Position numbers and translations under genes: made by a program. Below, one piece after another: positions 32,119 to 40,965 of a stretch of DNA of 64,000 nt. Under the pieces are notes generated by a model. That model made no database searches. It worked only from the letters and a program-made list of their open reading frames with translations, and was not told the DNA's origin. This DNA is from Ruminococcus flavefaciens (GTDB lineage Bacteria > Bacillota > Clostridia > Oscillospirales > Ruminococcaceae): assembly GCA_002309635.1 (NCBI GenBank), contig DBXO01000039.1, positions 35,353 to 99,352 on the forward strand, read 5' to 3'. Every line of letters begins with the position of its first letter. The stretch's first letter is position 1.

Positions 32119-34299
32119 ATGTCAGAAAAGCCAAAGAAGAAACAGACGGAAAAAAAGACAGGCTCTGCAACATCCGTCGAAAGCTATAAAAAGAAAATAG
32201 TCACGTTCCTGAAAGCCTACGGGAAAAAGTCCATGCCCGTAAGCGAGCTGGAATCCAAATGCAGGACCAAGAAATCTGGAAGGGAAAACTTCACCGCAGC
32301 ATTTTCCGAGCTTCGCACAGAGGGCGTGGTCATGATGAAAAAGGGAATGAAGGCAGCTCTGTGCTCACGCATAAACGTATACGCAGGAACCGTCACAAGG
32401 CTCAGCCGTACCTTCGGCTTTGCCATGACCGACGACGAGGTGGAGTACTTCATTCCGGGGAAATGCATGCTCGGAGCCATGCCCGGCGACAGAGTTCTCA
32501 TATCACCTATCGCTTCACGCTCGGGAGAGCCCGAGGGCGAGGTGCTGGATATACTTGAATTCGGCAGCTCTCAGCTAACAGGCAGGATAGAGTACGAGGA
32601 CGGTATCCCCTACCTCGTTCCCGATACGGCTTCGCGCAATCACGTTATAATAGTCCGCGAGGAGAGCATACCCTTTGAAAACGGCGACAAGGTGCTTGCG
32701 GAGATAGTCTACCGCGGCAGAAGGCACGCCGAGCACAAGGTAAAGATAACCCTCGTTTTCGGCAGCTCCGACTATGCGGCTTCATCGGCGGCTTCAATAC
32801 TTGTAGTACACGGTGCTCCCACGGCATTCCCAGAGGAGGTGCTCAGAGAAGCCCGCAAGATAGCCGAGGGCGGCGTGCAGGAGTACTGCGTCAACAACCG
32901 TGAGGACCTCCGCGATATGACAATATTCACCATAGACAGTGCCGAATCCAAGGACCTGGACGATGCCGTGTCCCTTGAAAAGACCCGAAAGGGCTACTGC
33001 CTCGGCGTCCATATCGCCGACGTTTCACACTATGTCAAGGGCAACAGCGCCATAGATAAAGAAGCTCTCATGCGTGGAACCAGCATTTACTACGCCGACA
33101 AGGTGATACCCATGCTGCCGAAAGAGCTATCAAACGGCATATGCTCCCTGAATCCCGATGAGGACAGACTCACGCTCTCAGCCTTTATGGAGCTTGACAA
33201 GGAGGGAAACATGCTCTCCTACCGCTTCTGCAAGAGCGTCATACGCTCCCGCGTAAAAGGTGTATACTCGGAGATAAACCGCATACTCGACGGAACTGAG
33301 ACGCCTGATATAACTGAAAAGTACAAGGACGTCAGAAGCAGTATAATGCTCATGGACAAGCTTGCCGACAAGCTCATAGAAAAGAAACGTCTCCGCAGCG
33401 CACCCGAGATAGAGACCTCGGAGAGCAGGCTCGTCATCAACGACGAGGGCATCTGCTGCGATGTGCTCCCACGCGAGCGAGGCAAGTCGGAGCGTATAAT
33501 CGAGGAATTCATGCTCACTGCCAACGAAGCGGCAGCAAAGCTTGCCAAGGAGAAAAAGGTACCATTTGTGTACCGCATACACGAAGCTCCTCCCGAAGCC
33601 AAGACCGAGGCTCTACACGAGATACTTCCCAGGTACGGGCTGGAGTGCCCCCATTTCAGCGAATTCAAGCCTGTTCATGCGGCTAAGATACTGGAAAGCG
33701 CAAAGGACACGGACAAGTTTGAAGCTGTGAATATGCTTGTACTGCGCTCAATGGCAAAGGCAAAGTATTCCACCGAGCCGCTGGGACATTTCGGACTTGT
33801 CCTTGATGACTATGCGCATTTCACCTCGCCCATTAGACGTTATCCCGACCTTGCAATTCACCGCATAATCACAGATATCCTTGCAGGCTACAACAACGAA
33901 TGGCTCAGCAAGCGTTATGCGGGCTTTGCCGTAAACGCCGCCGACCGCTCATCAGCCGCAGAGATACGCGCCATAACCATAGAGCGAGAATGCGAGGACT
34001 GCTACAAGGCAGAATATATGAAAGCCCATATCGGCGAGAGCTTTACCGCCAGAATATCAGGCGTTACGGAATTCGGCTTCTATGCCGAGCTGCCCAACAC
34101 AGTGGAGGGACTTGTCCACATAAGGACTCTCCCGGAGGGCGAATACGACTACACCGAACCTGTATCCCTTACAGAAAGATTCACAGGCGTAACATATACT
34201 CTCGGACAGACCGTGCAGGTGGTCTGCGCCGCAGTCAGCGTCAGTGACGGAACAATAGACTTCGTCCTCGATGACGACGAAGATGAGGAGGAACTTTAA
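32119..34299 (+). CDS. rnr: Ribonuclease R
   Basis: RNase R is a 3'-to-5' exoribonuclease that degrades structured RNA. The 726-residue chain has a Lys-rich start, a winged-helix region (about 20-75) and cold-shock domains (about 85-230). The RNB catalytic domain contains TIDSAESKDLDDAVSLE (metal-binding Asp cluster, about 275) and YADKVIPMLPKELSNGICSL. Near 568 is the HFTSPIRRYPDLAIHR motif, and a C-terminal S1 domain (about 635-715) carries ARISGVTEFGFYAEL. It ends in an acidic tail. The usual partner smpB is not adjacent; a lipoprotein gene overlaps the stop instead. Confidence 0.97.
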   Translation: MSEKPKKKQTEKKTGSATSVESYKKKIVTFLKAYGKKSMPVSELESKCRTKKSGRENFTAAFSELRTEGVVMMKKGMKAALCSRINVYAGTVTRLSRTFGFAMTDDEVEYFIPGKCMLGAMPGDRVLISPIASRSGEPEGEVLDILEFGSSQLTGRIEYEDGIPYLVPDTASRNHVIIVREESIPFENGDKVLAEIVYRGRRHAEHKVKITLVFGSSDYAASSAASILVVHGAPTAFPEEVLREARKIAEGGVQEYCVNNREDLRDMTIFTIDSAESKDLDDAVSLEKTRKGYCLGVHIADVSHYVKGNSAIDKEALMRGTSIYYADKVIPMLPKELSNGICSLNPDEDRLTLSAFMELDKEGNMLSYRFCKSVIRSRVKGVYSEINRILDGTETPDITEKYKDVRSSIMLMDKLADKLIEKKRLRSAPEIETSESRLVINDEGICCDVLPRERGKSERIIEEFMLTANEAAAKLAKEKKVPFVYRIHEAPPEAKTEALHEILPRYGLECPHFSEFKPVHAAKILESAKDTDKFEAVNMLVLRSMAKAKYSTEPLGHFGLVLDDYAHFTSPIRRYPDLAIHRIITDILAGYNNEWLSKRYAGFAVNAADRSSAAEIRAITIERECEDCYKAEYMKAHIGESFTARISGVTEFGFYAELPNTVEGLVHIRTLPEGEYDYTEPVSLTERFTGVTYTLGQTVQVVCAAVSVSDGTIDFVLDDDEDEEEL

Positions 34300-35060
34300 T
34301 GAAAAAACTGTCAATTATCCTGTCAATAGCCGCAGTATCAGCAGTACTCGCATCATGTGAAGGACATAAAACGGGAACAGCCCCCTACAAACCCGATGAG
34401 ACCAAGCCTGCGGCAACAACCGCTGAGGAGACTACAGAGGCGGCTACCACCAAAAAGACCACAGCTCCCGCAACTACCACAGCCAGGACCACAACTACAC
34501 AGCCCGACCCCCTCGGCGGCGGAGCCTTCGAGTACAATGCCGACGGCGCAGTGGTATTCAAATCAGGCGAGGAGGACGCCGACGACCGCACGCTCATATC
34601 AGCAGCACAGGCGCTCTTTGAGTCTGCCTGCCGCACCAGCTGGAACTTCACAGTGGGCTGCCCATTTGAGACCGACAACGATTTCATCGAAACGGGCGCC
34701 TTCAACTGGAGGTACTACCATATATCCGACAGCAGCATAAAATCCATTGACGATGTAAAGAACGCCTACCACAAAGTATTCAGCGAGAAATACGACAACG
34801 CAGATATCGCAAGCCTCTACGTCGAGCAGGACGGCAGGGTATACGCTCTTTCGGGAGAAAGAGGAGCCGATATATACTACACCGCTTCAAAGATAACGGG
34901 TATCAAGTCCAGAACCGACGATGAGATAGTATTCAGCGTTGACAACTTCTACGACGGCAGTGATTACGGCGAGGGCGCTCACACCGAGACCGACGAATTC
35001 TCTGCAGTTATCGGCAGCGACAACGTATGGAAGGCCGGCAAATTCACACTTCCCTATTAA
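34299..35060 (+). CDS. Secreted lipoprotein of unknown function
   Basis: The 253-residue protein has a signal peptide with lipobox LASC (Cys at residue 20). A Thr/Ala/Glu-rich spacer (about 30-72) follows, then a globular domain (about 78-253). Visible strands include FEYNADGAVVFKSG, YYHISDSSIKSIDDVKNAYH and IVFSVDNFYDG. The phrase SIKSIDDVKNAYHKVFSEKY resembles the segment before the final strands in IseA-like and NTF2-like small domains, but the resemblance is too weak to name a family. Its ATG overlaps the rnr stop (TAATG), so it is coupled to RNase R. No enzymatic motif is seen. Confidence 0.83.
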   Translation: MKKLSIILSIAAVSAVLASCEGHKTGTAPYKPDETKPAATTAEETTEAATTKKTTAPATTTARTTTTQPDPLGGGAFEYNADGAVVFKSGEEDADDRTLISAAQALFESACRTSWNFTVGCPFETDNDFIETGAFNWRYYHISDSSIKSIDDVKNAYHKVFSEKYDNADIASLYVEQDGRVYALSGERGADIYYTASKITGIKSRTDDEIVFSVDNFYDGSDYGEGAHTETDEFSAVIGSDNVWKAGKFTLPY

Positions 35061-35080
35061 TAACCGCAAAACAAAAATAA

Positions 35081-35125
35081 CAAGCCCGAAAGTGATTCTT
35101 GCGAACCTCTTTCGGGCTTGATCCT
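35081..35125. terminator. Bidirectional terminator between converging genes
   Basis: CAAGCCCGAAAG (35081-35092) pairs perfectly with CTTTCGGGCTTG (35109-35120). A T-rich run follows on the plus strand; on the minus strand TTATTTTTGTTTT follows, so it serves both the lipoprotein gene and the cotransporter gene. Confidence 0.9.
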
Positions 35126-35127
35126 TT

Positions 35128-36936
35128 TTATGCGTTGACTTCCTGAGCGCCCAGCCTGCGGAAATAATCCTCGGCATATGCGCGGTATTCCGTTCTGAAC
35201 GCCTCGTCGTTCTCCTTGACTTCATGGAGATAAGCGTGCAGATTGGTCTTTTCGTCTGTCTCGATAAGACAGCCTGCGATATTTGAGCAGTGATCGGACA
35301 CACGCTCAAGATTTGTAAGAACGTCCTGGAAGATGTATCCCAGCTCAACAGTACACTCGTCGTTCTGAAGCCTGCGGATATGTCTGTTTTTCAGCTCGGT
35401 GCTGAGATTATCCACGACCTCTTCAAGCGGCTCGACCTTATGCGCGATCTTAAGATCATTGTTAGTGTATGCTTCAATGGCCTTGTTTACGTTCTCTGCA
35501 ATAGCATCAGTGATAACCGTTATCTCATTTATACACTCCTCAGAGAACATTATGCCCTTTTCGTGCATTTCCTGAGCTGATTCCACAAGATTTACCGCAT
35601 GGTCGGAAATTCTCTCAAAGTTTCCTACACAGTGCATCATCTTCGATACGCTTCGGCTGTCAGCACCTGTGATACTGGATTTAGCCAGTTTAATAAGGTA
35701 GCTGTTGATCTTGTCCTCGTAACCATCGATTATATCTTCATTCTCAATGATTGTTTCACAGGCCTCTTCATCATAGACTGTGAGAAGCTTAAGTGACATG
35801 AGGATAGTTTCTCTTGTGAGTTCTGCCATCTGATTTGTGGCGGATATGCAGGTATGAACTGCAACGGCGGGAGTCTTGAGGAGGATAGTATCCAGACCTG
35901 TAAGAGCCCTTTTTGTATCCTTGACCTCTTCCTTGCCGTCTCTTACGACTACCTTTGAGAGAGCAACGAGCTGCTTTGTGAAAGGCATGAACATTACTGT
36001 AGTCGCAACATTGAATATGGTATGCATTACCGCGATACCGACGTATCCGACAGTCTTGTTCATGATGCTGAGGTCTACAACGTTCTGAAGTATCATGATT
36101 ATGGGCAGGAGCACCAGCGTACCGATTATCTTGATGATGATATGCGTCCATGCCACGCGCTTTGCGTCCTTGCTTACGCCAACTGTCGAAAGAAGAGCCG
36201 TAACGCAGGTACCGATATTACAGCCCATGATTATCGGGAGTGACATTCCCCATGTAAGGCCGCCTGTCTTTGAGAAAGCCTGCAATATACCGATAGAACC
36301 TGCAGAGCTCTGGATTATGCCTGTGAATACCGTTCCTACGAGAACGCCAAGTATAGGATTGTGGAAGGCTGTGAGAACTCTCTGGAAATCAGGTGAATTT
36401 GCCAGAGGATCAACAGAATCAGACATCAATGTCATACCCGTCATAAGGACTGCAAATCCCACAAGAATACGTCCTATGTCCTTTTTCTTGTTCTTCTTTG
36501 CGAACATAATAAGTATTGTTCCCGCAAGAGCTATGAGCGGCGAGAACGAAACAGGCTTGAGAAGCCTCAGTATAAAGCTGACGATACCGCCCTCTCCAGA
36601 GTCCTTGATACCGTCAAGACAAAGGATCCATGCTGTAAAAGTGGTTCCTATATTTGATCCAAAGCACACGCCGACCGTCTGCTCCAGCGTCATGATGCCG
36701 GAATTAACAAATCCTACGAGCATAACTGTCATAGCCGACGAGGACTGTATTGCAACAGTAACGCCCATTCCGAGAAGTATGGCCTTCAGCTTGTTTGAAG
36801 TCATTTTTTTCAGTGCGACCTCAAGCTTGCCGCCTGTGAGCTTTTCAAGGCCTGTAGACATTACATTCATTCCATAGAGGAAGAAAGCAAGTCCGCCCAC
36901 AAGGGTGAAAATGTTAAAAATCGAAAAATCTTCCAT
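35128..36936 (-). CDS. Na/Pi cotransporter family protein with a C-terminal PhoU domain
   Basis: The 602-residue protein is a sodium-dependent phosphate transporter of the NptA/YjbB type. The membrane half (about 1-320) has two inverted repeats, each with the substrate motif: GVTVAIQSSSAMTVMLVG (about 57-74) and GTVFTGIIQSSAGSIG (about 200). FGSNIGTTFTAW and GCNIGTCVTALLST are paired hallmark sequences. The cytosolic part (about 350-590) carries two PhoU-like helical repeats with CVGNFERISDHAVN and NLERVSDHCSN. It can import or efflux phosphate. AGGAG precedes the ATG. It is monocistronic. Confidence 0.94.
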   Translation of the reverse strand: MEDFSIFNIFTLVGGLAFFLYGMNVMSTGLEKLTGGKLEVALKKMTSNKLKAILLGMGVTVAIQSSSAMTVMLVGFVNSGIMTLEQTVGVCFGSNIGTTFTAWILCLDGIKDSGEGGIVSFILRLLKPVSFSPLIALAGTILIMFAKKNKKKDIGRILVGFAVLMTGMTLMSDSVDPLANSPDFQRVLTAFHNPILGVLVGTVFTGIIQSSAGSIGILQAFSKTGGLTWGMSLPIIMGCNIGTCVTALLSTVGVSKDAKRVAWTHIIIKIIGTLVLLPIIMILQNVVDLSIMNKTVGYVGIAVMHTIFNVATTVMFMPFTKQLVALSKVVVRDGKEEVKDTKRALTGLDTILLKTPAVAVHTCISATNQMAELTRETILMSLKLLTVYDEEACETIIENEDIIDGYEDKINSYLIKLAKSSITGADSRSVSKMMHCVGNFERISDHAVNLVESAQEMHEKGIMFSEECINEITVITDAIAENVNKAIEAYTNNDLKIAHKVEPLEEVVDNLSTELKNRHIRRLQNDECTVELGYIFQDVLTNLERVSDHCSNIAGCLIETDEKTNLHAYLHEVKENDEAFRTEYRAYAEDYFRRLGAQEVNA

Positions 36937-36996
36937 ATGTTTCTCCTGATCTTTTTTCTTTCTTCTTAATAATCATATTTTTCCCTTCTGATTATT

Positions 36997-37024
36997 ATTA
37001 TATCAGGATATCCCCCCAAGTCAA
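36997..37024 (-). promoter_or_regulatory. Promoter of the Na/Pi cotransporter gene
   Basis: On the minus strand TTGACT (37024-37019), a 16-base spacer and TATAAT (37002-36997), 60 bases before the ATG. Confidence 0.85.
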
Positions 37025-37125
37025 CGATTTCAGCAATAGTTTAACCTGAATTTAACATTACGTTCAGTATACTCACACTGCCGCAGCTGACGCCCGCGAA
37101 CCCCGGCAGCACCGTCAGTCGGTAC

Positions 37126-37156
37126 AAAAACGGGGCATGAGTAAACTCATGCCCCG
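37126..37156 (-). terminator. Terminator after the YfhO-type gene
   Basis: A perfect 11-bp stem CGGGGCATGAG/CTCATGCCCCG with a 4-base loop is followed by T5 on the minus strand, 6 bases past the stop. Confidence 0.95.
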
Positions 37157-37161
37157 AAAAA

Positions 37162-40100
37162 TCATTTCTTCTTTTTCTTCCTTTCCTCAAGCACCTTTTC
37201 GACTGCGTCCTCGGCAGAACCGGAAATGTCCTCAACTGCCTCCTCGGCAGTCTCACTGACTTCTTCCGCTGTTTCCTCAGCCTTTTCAGTCAGCTTGTCT
37301 GCATTCTCCGCAAAGCTTTCAGCTATCTCGGAAGCCGTTTTCTCCGCCTTTTCGGCAAGCTTCTCAGCTTCTTCCTTAGCCTTGTCCTTCGCTTTTTTCA
37401 GAGGCTCCTCCGCAATGGCGCCCTTGGACTTGATGATATTCTTCTTAGTGGTCTTCTTTGCCTTTTCGGCTTCTGCGATGACCTTGTCGGCCTCACCGCT
37501 CTTTATGAGCTTTTTAGCCTTTATGCTCTCTATTATCACCTTGTTGTGCTTCCTGTCATAGAGCCAGATAGCAACAAGTGCGATTATGCCGAATACGAGC
37601 AGGACTAATCCGAGATTGAATCCGGGAGGCGTATACTTCATGGATACGGTATGATGACCTGCGGGTACTCTGATACCCATGAGAGCGCCGAGAACAACTA
37701 CCGCACCCTCTGCACCGTCATCGTTTTTAATGGTTACTGTTCCTGTGTCCTTGTCCTTTTCCTCGATTATCTGGCTCGGTACGGTCTTTCCGTCGATCTG
37801 TACCTCCCAGCCGGGCTCGTAGGGGATTGAAGTAACCAGCATCTGACCCTCCTGAACGTCAACATCGCCTACAAGGTGTCTGTCGTTGGTCTTGCTCATG
37901 TCCAGGTTCCAGGAGTTTGCCTTGAGCTTGTCGATATCCTCCTTGAAAGCGGCCTCGTCAAGGTAGTAGAAGTTGAAGCCCGCATGCTGTCTTATCATCA
38001 TATACTCGTCGCTGCCCGTATAGACGTTGCCGGCGCCCTTGGGCGGGATAGTAAGTCTTATCTCTACCTCGTCGCCCGCTTTGAACGGACCGAATCTCAC
38101 AACAGGAGAAGCATTTGTAGCCTTGTTGAAGTAAACTCCGTAGCCGTCGAAGTACTCGTTGCCTGTCTTCTGACCCTTGTATACTCCGTCGGTCTTGTCC
38201 TTTACGGCTGCCCAGACGTTTATCTCGTTTCTTACCTCAGATCCGAGGTGCATGTAGATATCTCCTGTCTTGGGAACAGTGATGTCAACGTTTACCACAA
38301 CATCGTCAACGCCCGGGAAAGATTCATAGCAGTCGTGTATCGTGCCGTTATGGTTGTATTCGTGGAAATTTACCTTTGAATCGTCGAATTTTACTGTGTA
38401 GTCAAGAGGAACATAGTACTGTCTCGGGGTAAGATCCACGAAATCCTCCGTACTTCCGGCCATAGCGCTGAGGAAGTTGTTCAGGCTGTTGAAGGGATTG
38501 TCGTTTCCGAGAGCCGAGAGCCTGAGTATATCATTGCTTGCCATAAAGCCGATACTGAGAGCATTGGGGTTCTCGTAGACGTCCATGGTCGCATCGACAT
38601 TTTTGTCCTTTTTATAGCCCTTTGAGAAGAACTTGATATAGGAAGCGTCCACCTTTGAAGCGCTGTTCGTCCTTATCGGATCGTCAAGAACGTACTTTAT
38701 GCCCAGCAGTGAGTCAGCAACAGGGTTGCAGCCCTCATACTTGGTTTCGAAGCTCTGGGTCACATAACCAAGGGTCTCGATGAACTTGATTATCCTTGCG
38801 TTCATTACCGAGCTTGAATGTGAGATGCCCTTCATGCCGTAGGCAAGGTTATCGTTGACCATTCGGGTAAATGTCTTTTCCGAACGATAGAAGCCGTTGT
38901 CACGCTTTTCAAGCTCCTTTACAACGTCGGGAGCGGTCATTATGTCGGTATAAGTGCTGTGGTCGGAGTTTCCGACCTCCTTGTATATCTTTCTGAACGA
39001 GTCGTAGCAGTTGTAGCCTGTCTCGAAGAAAACGAGGAGGGACATTGCCACTGTTATGGCATTCTTGGCCTTGGAGGTCCTTGCATGGCTGTAGCAGTAA
39101 ACGCCGACGAGGTAGATAGCTCCGATTATAAGACCGAACGCAATGGTGCCGAGCCAAAGCTCCTCCCATTTGTCATTGTAACCGCGGTCCATATCGGCCT
39201 TGTACGGGAATATAGCCACGTACTTGTATTTTTCCTCGTTGTAGTTGAATTTCTTCATCATCGCGCAGAATATCAGAGTCAGTATGCCGATAACGGCAGC
39301 CGAAGATCCTGCGCTTGCAGGCGACATCTTGTAGCCGTCAAGATGTGAGAAGATATCCGCCGCCATCGATACGAACACGAATGAAAGCAGGAACGAATAT
39401 CTGTAGGGCAGCCAGTTCGGATCCTGACCGCCGTGCCACATCATATTGATGGGCTTAACGTACATACTGAAAATAAGTATGAACGAGAGCAGACCGTAGC
39501 CGATCTTCTTGTTGACCTTTATCTTCTTGTTTATGAAGAAGAGCGGTATGAGAACAAATGTGAGCACGCCGCAGTATATCTCGGGACGTCCGTAGAATCG
39601 TGTACCTTCGTCAACATTTACCGAATAATACTGGTTCGGGAGCAGACACGGCACGAGCTCGATAGGATTGAACATGGCCTTGTAGCTGTAATCGGGGACC
39701 GAGAAAGCGAATTTTCCCAGAGCAAGTGCGTTGTAGACAGGCAGTATCATAAAAATGCTGCACATCAGTACAACTACAGTTGACAGTCCCATACGGAATA
39801 CAACTTTTCCGTACTCCACTGCGTTCTTGAACTTGCGTTCCGTACCGAAGAACAGGTAGTAGAAGAAGTAAATGGCAATGAAAATGGCTATCATGAAGCC
39901 GATATAGAAGTTTGCCACAAACATTATCGCTGTGGGAATGATATAATTTATCTTTCTTCCGTCGTCAATGAGGTACTCCACGCCGAGTATTATCAGCGGC
40001 AGGAATACGGGACCGTCTATCCACATGGGGTCTATGAGCTGTATAACGACATATGCCATCATAGCGTACATGGTGGAAAAAGTTACAGACTGAAGCGGTC

Positions 40101-40596
40101 TGAGTCCCTTTGACTTCTGCGCGTAGATACAGAATGTAAGGCCTGCTGCGCCGACCTTTGCCATCTGCATTATCATAACGCTTTCGAGTATCATTTTCCT
40201 CGGCAGGAGCATTACTATAAGTGTGAACGGGCTTGCAAGATAGTATCCTATGATACCCATGAAGCCGCCCGACAGGTTCCTGCTCCAGCTGTAAAGAGCG
40301 CTGCTGTCGCCCCAGAAAGCGTCTCTGAGATATTCAAAATAGTAGATGTACTGACCGTTTAGGTCAAGAGTCAGTACAGAACGCTCACCGAAAGGGTAAA
40401 CGTCGAAGCCGATATACGACACAAAGGTAAGAAGAAATGGTATAAGAAACGAAGCGATATAAAACAGGGGCTTGTATTTCTTTCCTCTTTTCTCAGCTAT
40501 GATGTCTGCGGCTGTGATTGCGGGTTTAGTGCTGCCGGTCTTGTTGCGGGCGGTGCTGCTTTTGGTCCTGCTGCCCGTAGCTTTTGTCTTAGCCAA
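37162..40596 (-). CDS. Large YfhO-family membrane protein with a charged coiled-coil tail
   Basis: This 1144-residue membrane protein belongs to the YfhO family, linked in Firmicutes to glycosylation of teichoic acids or related envelope polymers. TTG at 40596 is the likely start, since GGAGG lies 7 bases before it; a GTG at 40623 has no ribosome site. A basic cytosolic start precedes about a dozen membrane segments (about 40-540) with the DLNGQYIYYFEYLRDAFWG loop typical of the family. A large extracellular domain (about 545-985) and a last membrane segment (LVLLVFGIIALVAIWLYDRK, about 1000-1020) follow. The last 110 residues are an unusual Lys/Glu/Ala coiled coil ending RKKKKK. Confidence 0.9.
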   Translation of the reverse strand: MAKTKATGSRTKSSTARNKTGSTKPAITAADIIAEKRGKKYKPLFYIASFLIPFLLTFVSYIGFDVYPFGERSVLTLDLNGQYIYYFEYLRDAFWGDSSALYSWSRNLSGGFMGIIGYYLASPFTLIVMLLPRKMILESVMIMQMAKVGAAGLTFCIYAQKSKGLRPLQSVTFSTMYAMMAYVVIQLIDPMWIDGPVFLPLIILGVEYLIDDGRKINYIIPTAIMFVANFYIGFMIAIFIAIYFFYYLFFGTERKFKNAVEYGKVVFRMGLSTVVVLMCSIFMILPVYNALALGKFAFSVPDYSYKAMFNPIELVPCLLPNQYYSVNVDEGTRFYGRPEIYCGVLTFVLIPLFFINKKIKVNKKIGYGLLSFILIFSMYVKPINMMWHGGQDPNWLPYRYSFLLSFVFVSMAADIFSHLDGYKMSPASAGSSAAVIGILTLIFCAMMKKFNYNEEKYKYVAIFPYKADMDRGYNDKWEELWLGTIAFGLIIGAIYLVGVYCYSHARTSKAKNAITVAMSLLVFFETGYNCYDSFRKIYKEVGNSDHSTYTDIMTAPDVVKELEKRDNGFYRSEKTFTRMVNDNLAYGMKGISHSSSVMNARIIKFIETLGYVTQSFETKYEGCNPVADSLLGIKYVLDDPIRTNSASKVDASYIKFFSKGYKKDKNVDATMDVYENPNALSIGFMASNDILRLSALGNDNPFNSLNNFLSAMAGSTEDFVDLTPRQYYVPLDYTVKFDDSKVNFHEYNHNGTIHDCYESFPGVDDVVVNVDITVPKTGDIYMHLGSEVRNEINVWAAVKDKTDGVYKGQKTGNEYFDGYGVYFNKATNASPVVRFGPFKAGDEVEIRLTIPPKGAGNVYTGSDEYMMIRQHAGFNFYYLDEAAFKEDIDKLKANSWNLDMSKTNDRHLVGDVDVQEGQMLVTSIPYEPGWEVQIDGKTVPSQIIEEKDKDTGTVTIKNDDGAEGAVVVLGALMGIRVPAGHHTVSMKYTPPGFNLGLVLLVFGIIALVAIWLYDRKHNKVIIESIKAKKLIKSGEADKVIAEAEKAKKTTKKNIIKSKGAIAEEPLKKAKDKAKEEAEKLAEKAEKTASEIAESFAENADKLTEKAEETAEEVSETAEEAVEDISGSAEDAVEKVLEERKKKKK

Positions 40597-40658
40597 ATTT
40601 GTTCCTCCTTTTTCCTCGGGCACATTAAGCCATAATACCCGATTATATACTATTTTTT

Positions 40659-40687
40659 ATTATACTACAAATCTTTCCCGTTTGCAA
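40659..40687 (-). promoter_or_regulatory. Promoter of the YfhO-type gene
   Basis: On the minus strand TTGCAA (40687-40682), 17 bases, TATAAT (40664-40659), 62 bases before the TTG start. Confidence 0.85.
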
Positions 40688-40872
40688 TACTAAAATTCGT
40701 ATACTGCCACTGCATCGGACAAAATTTTGATAAAGGAAAATCTTTAAGGTTTTACCTGAGAGTTTCCGCAGCCTTGTACGTATAATAATATGGGAGTATA
40801 CCCAAAAGGCGCTTACGTCGCATACATATTATAATATAAAATGTTAAATTGTAAATAAATTAGAGAAAAGCA

Positions 40873-40901
40873 TTGACGGAGAGCCCGCAAAGTGCTATAA
40901 T
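40873..40901 (+). promoter_or_regulatory. Promoter of glmM
   Basis: TTGACG (40873-40878), 17 bases, TATAAT (40896-40901), 64 bases before the start codon. Confidence 0.9.
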
Positions 40902-40965
40902 TAAATCGTTGTGGGTCTTTACATGACCCCGTGAACAAATCAATGATTAAGGAGATAGGATCAAA

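Larger units (their letters stand above)
40597..40965. other. Divergent intergenic region before glmM and the YfhO gene
   Basis: This 369-base AT-rich gap holds the two promoters listed separately. Between them (about 40740-40830) is a possible folded stretch on the plus strand: CCTT...AAGG closing around TGGG-AGTATA-CCCA, preceded by ACCTGAGAGTTTCCGCAG. I could not match it to any known riboswitch, and it lies upstream of the glmM promoter, so it may belong to an untracked transcript or be chance. Confidence 0.35.
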
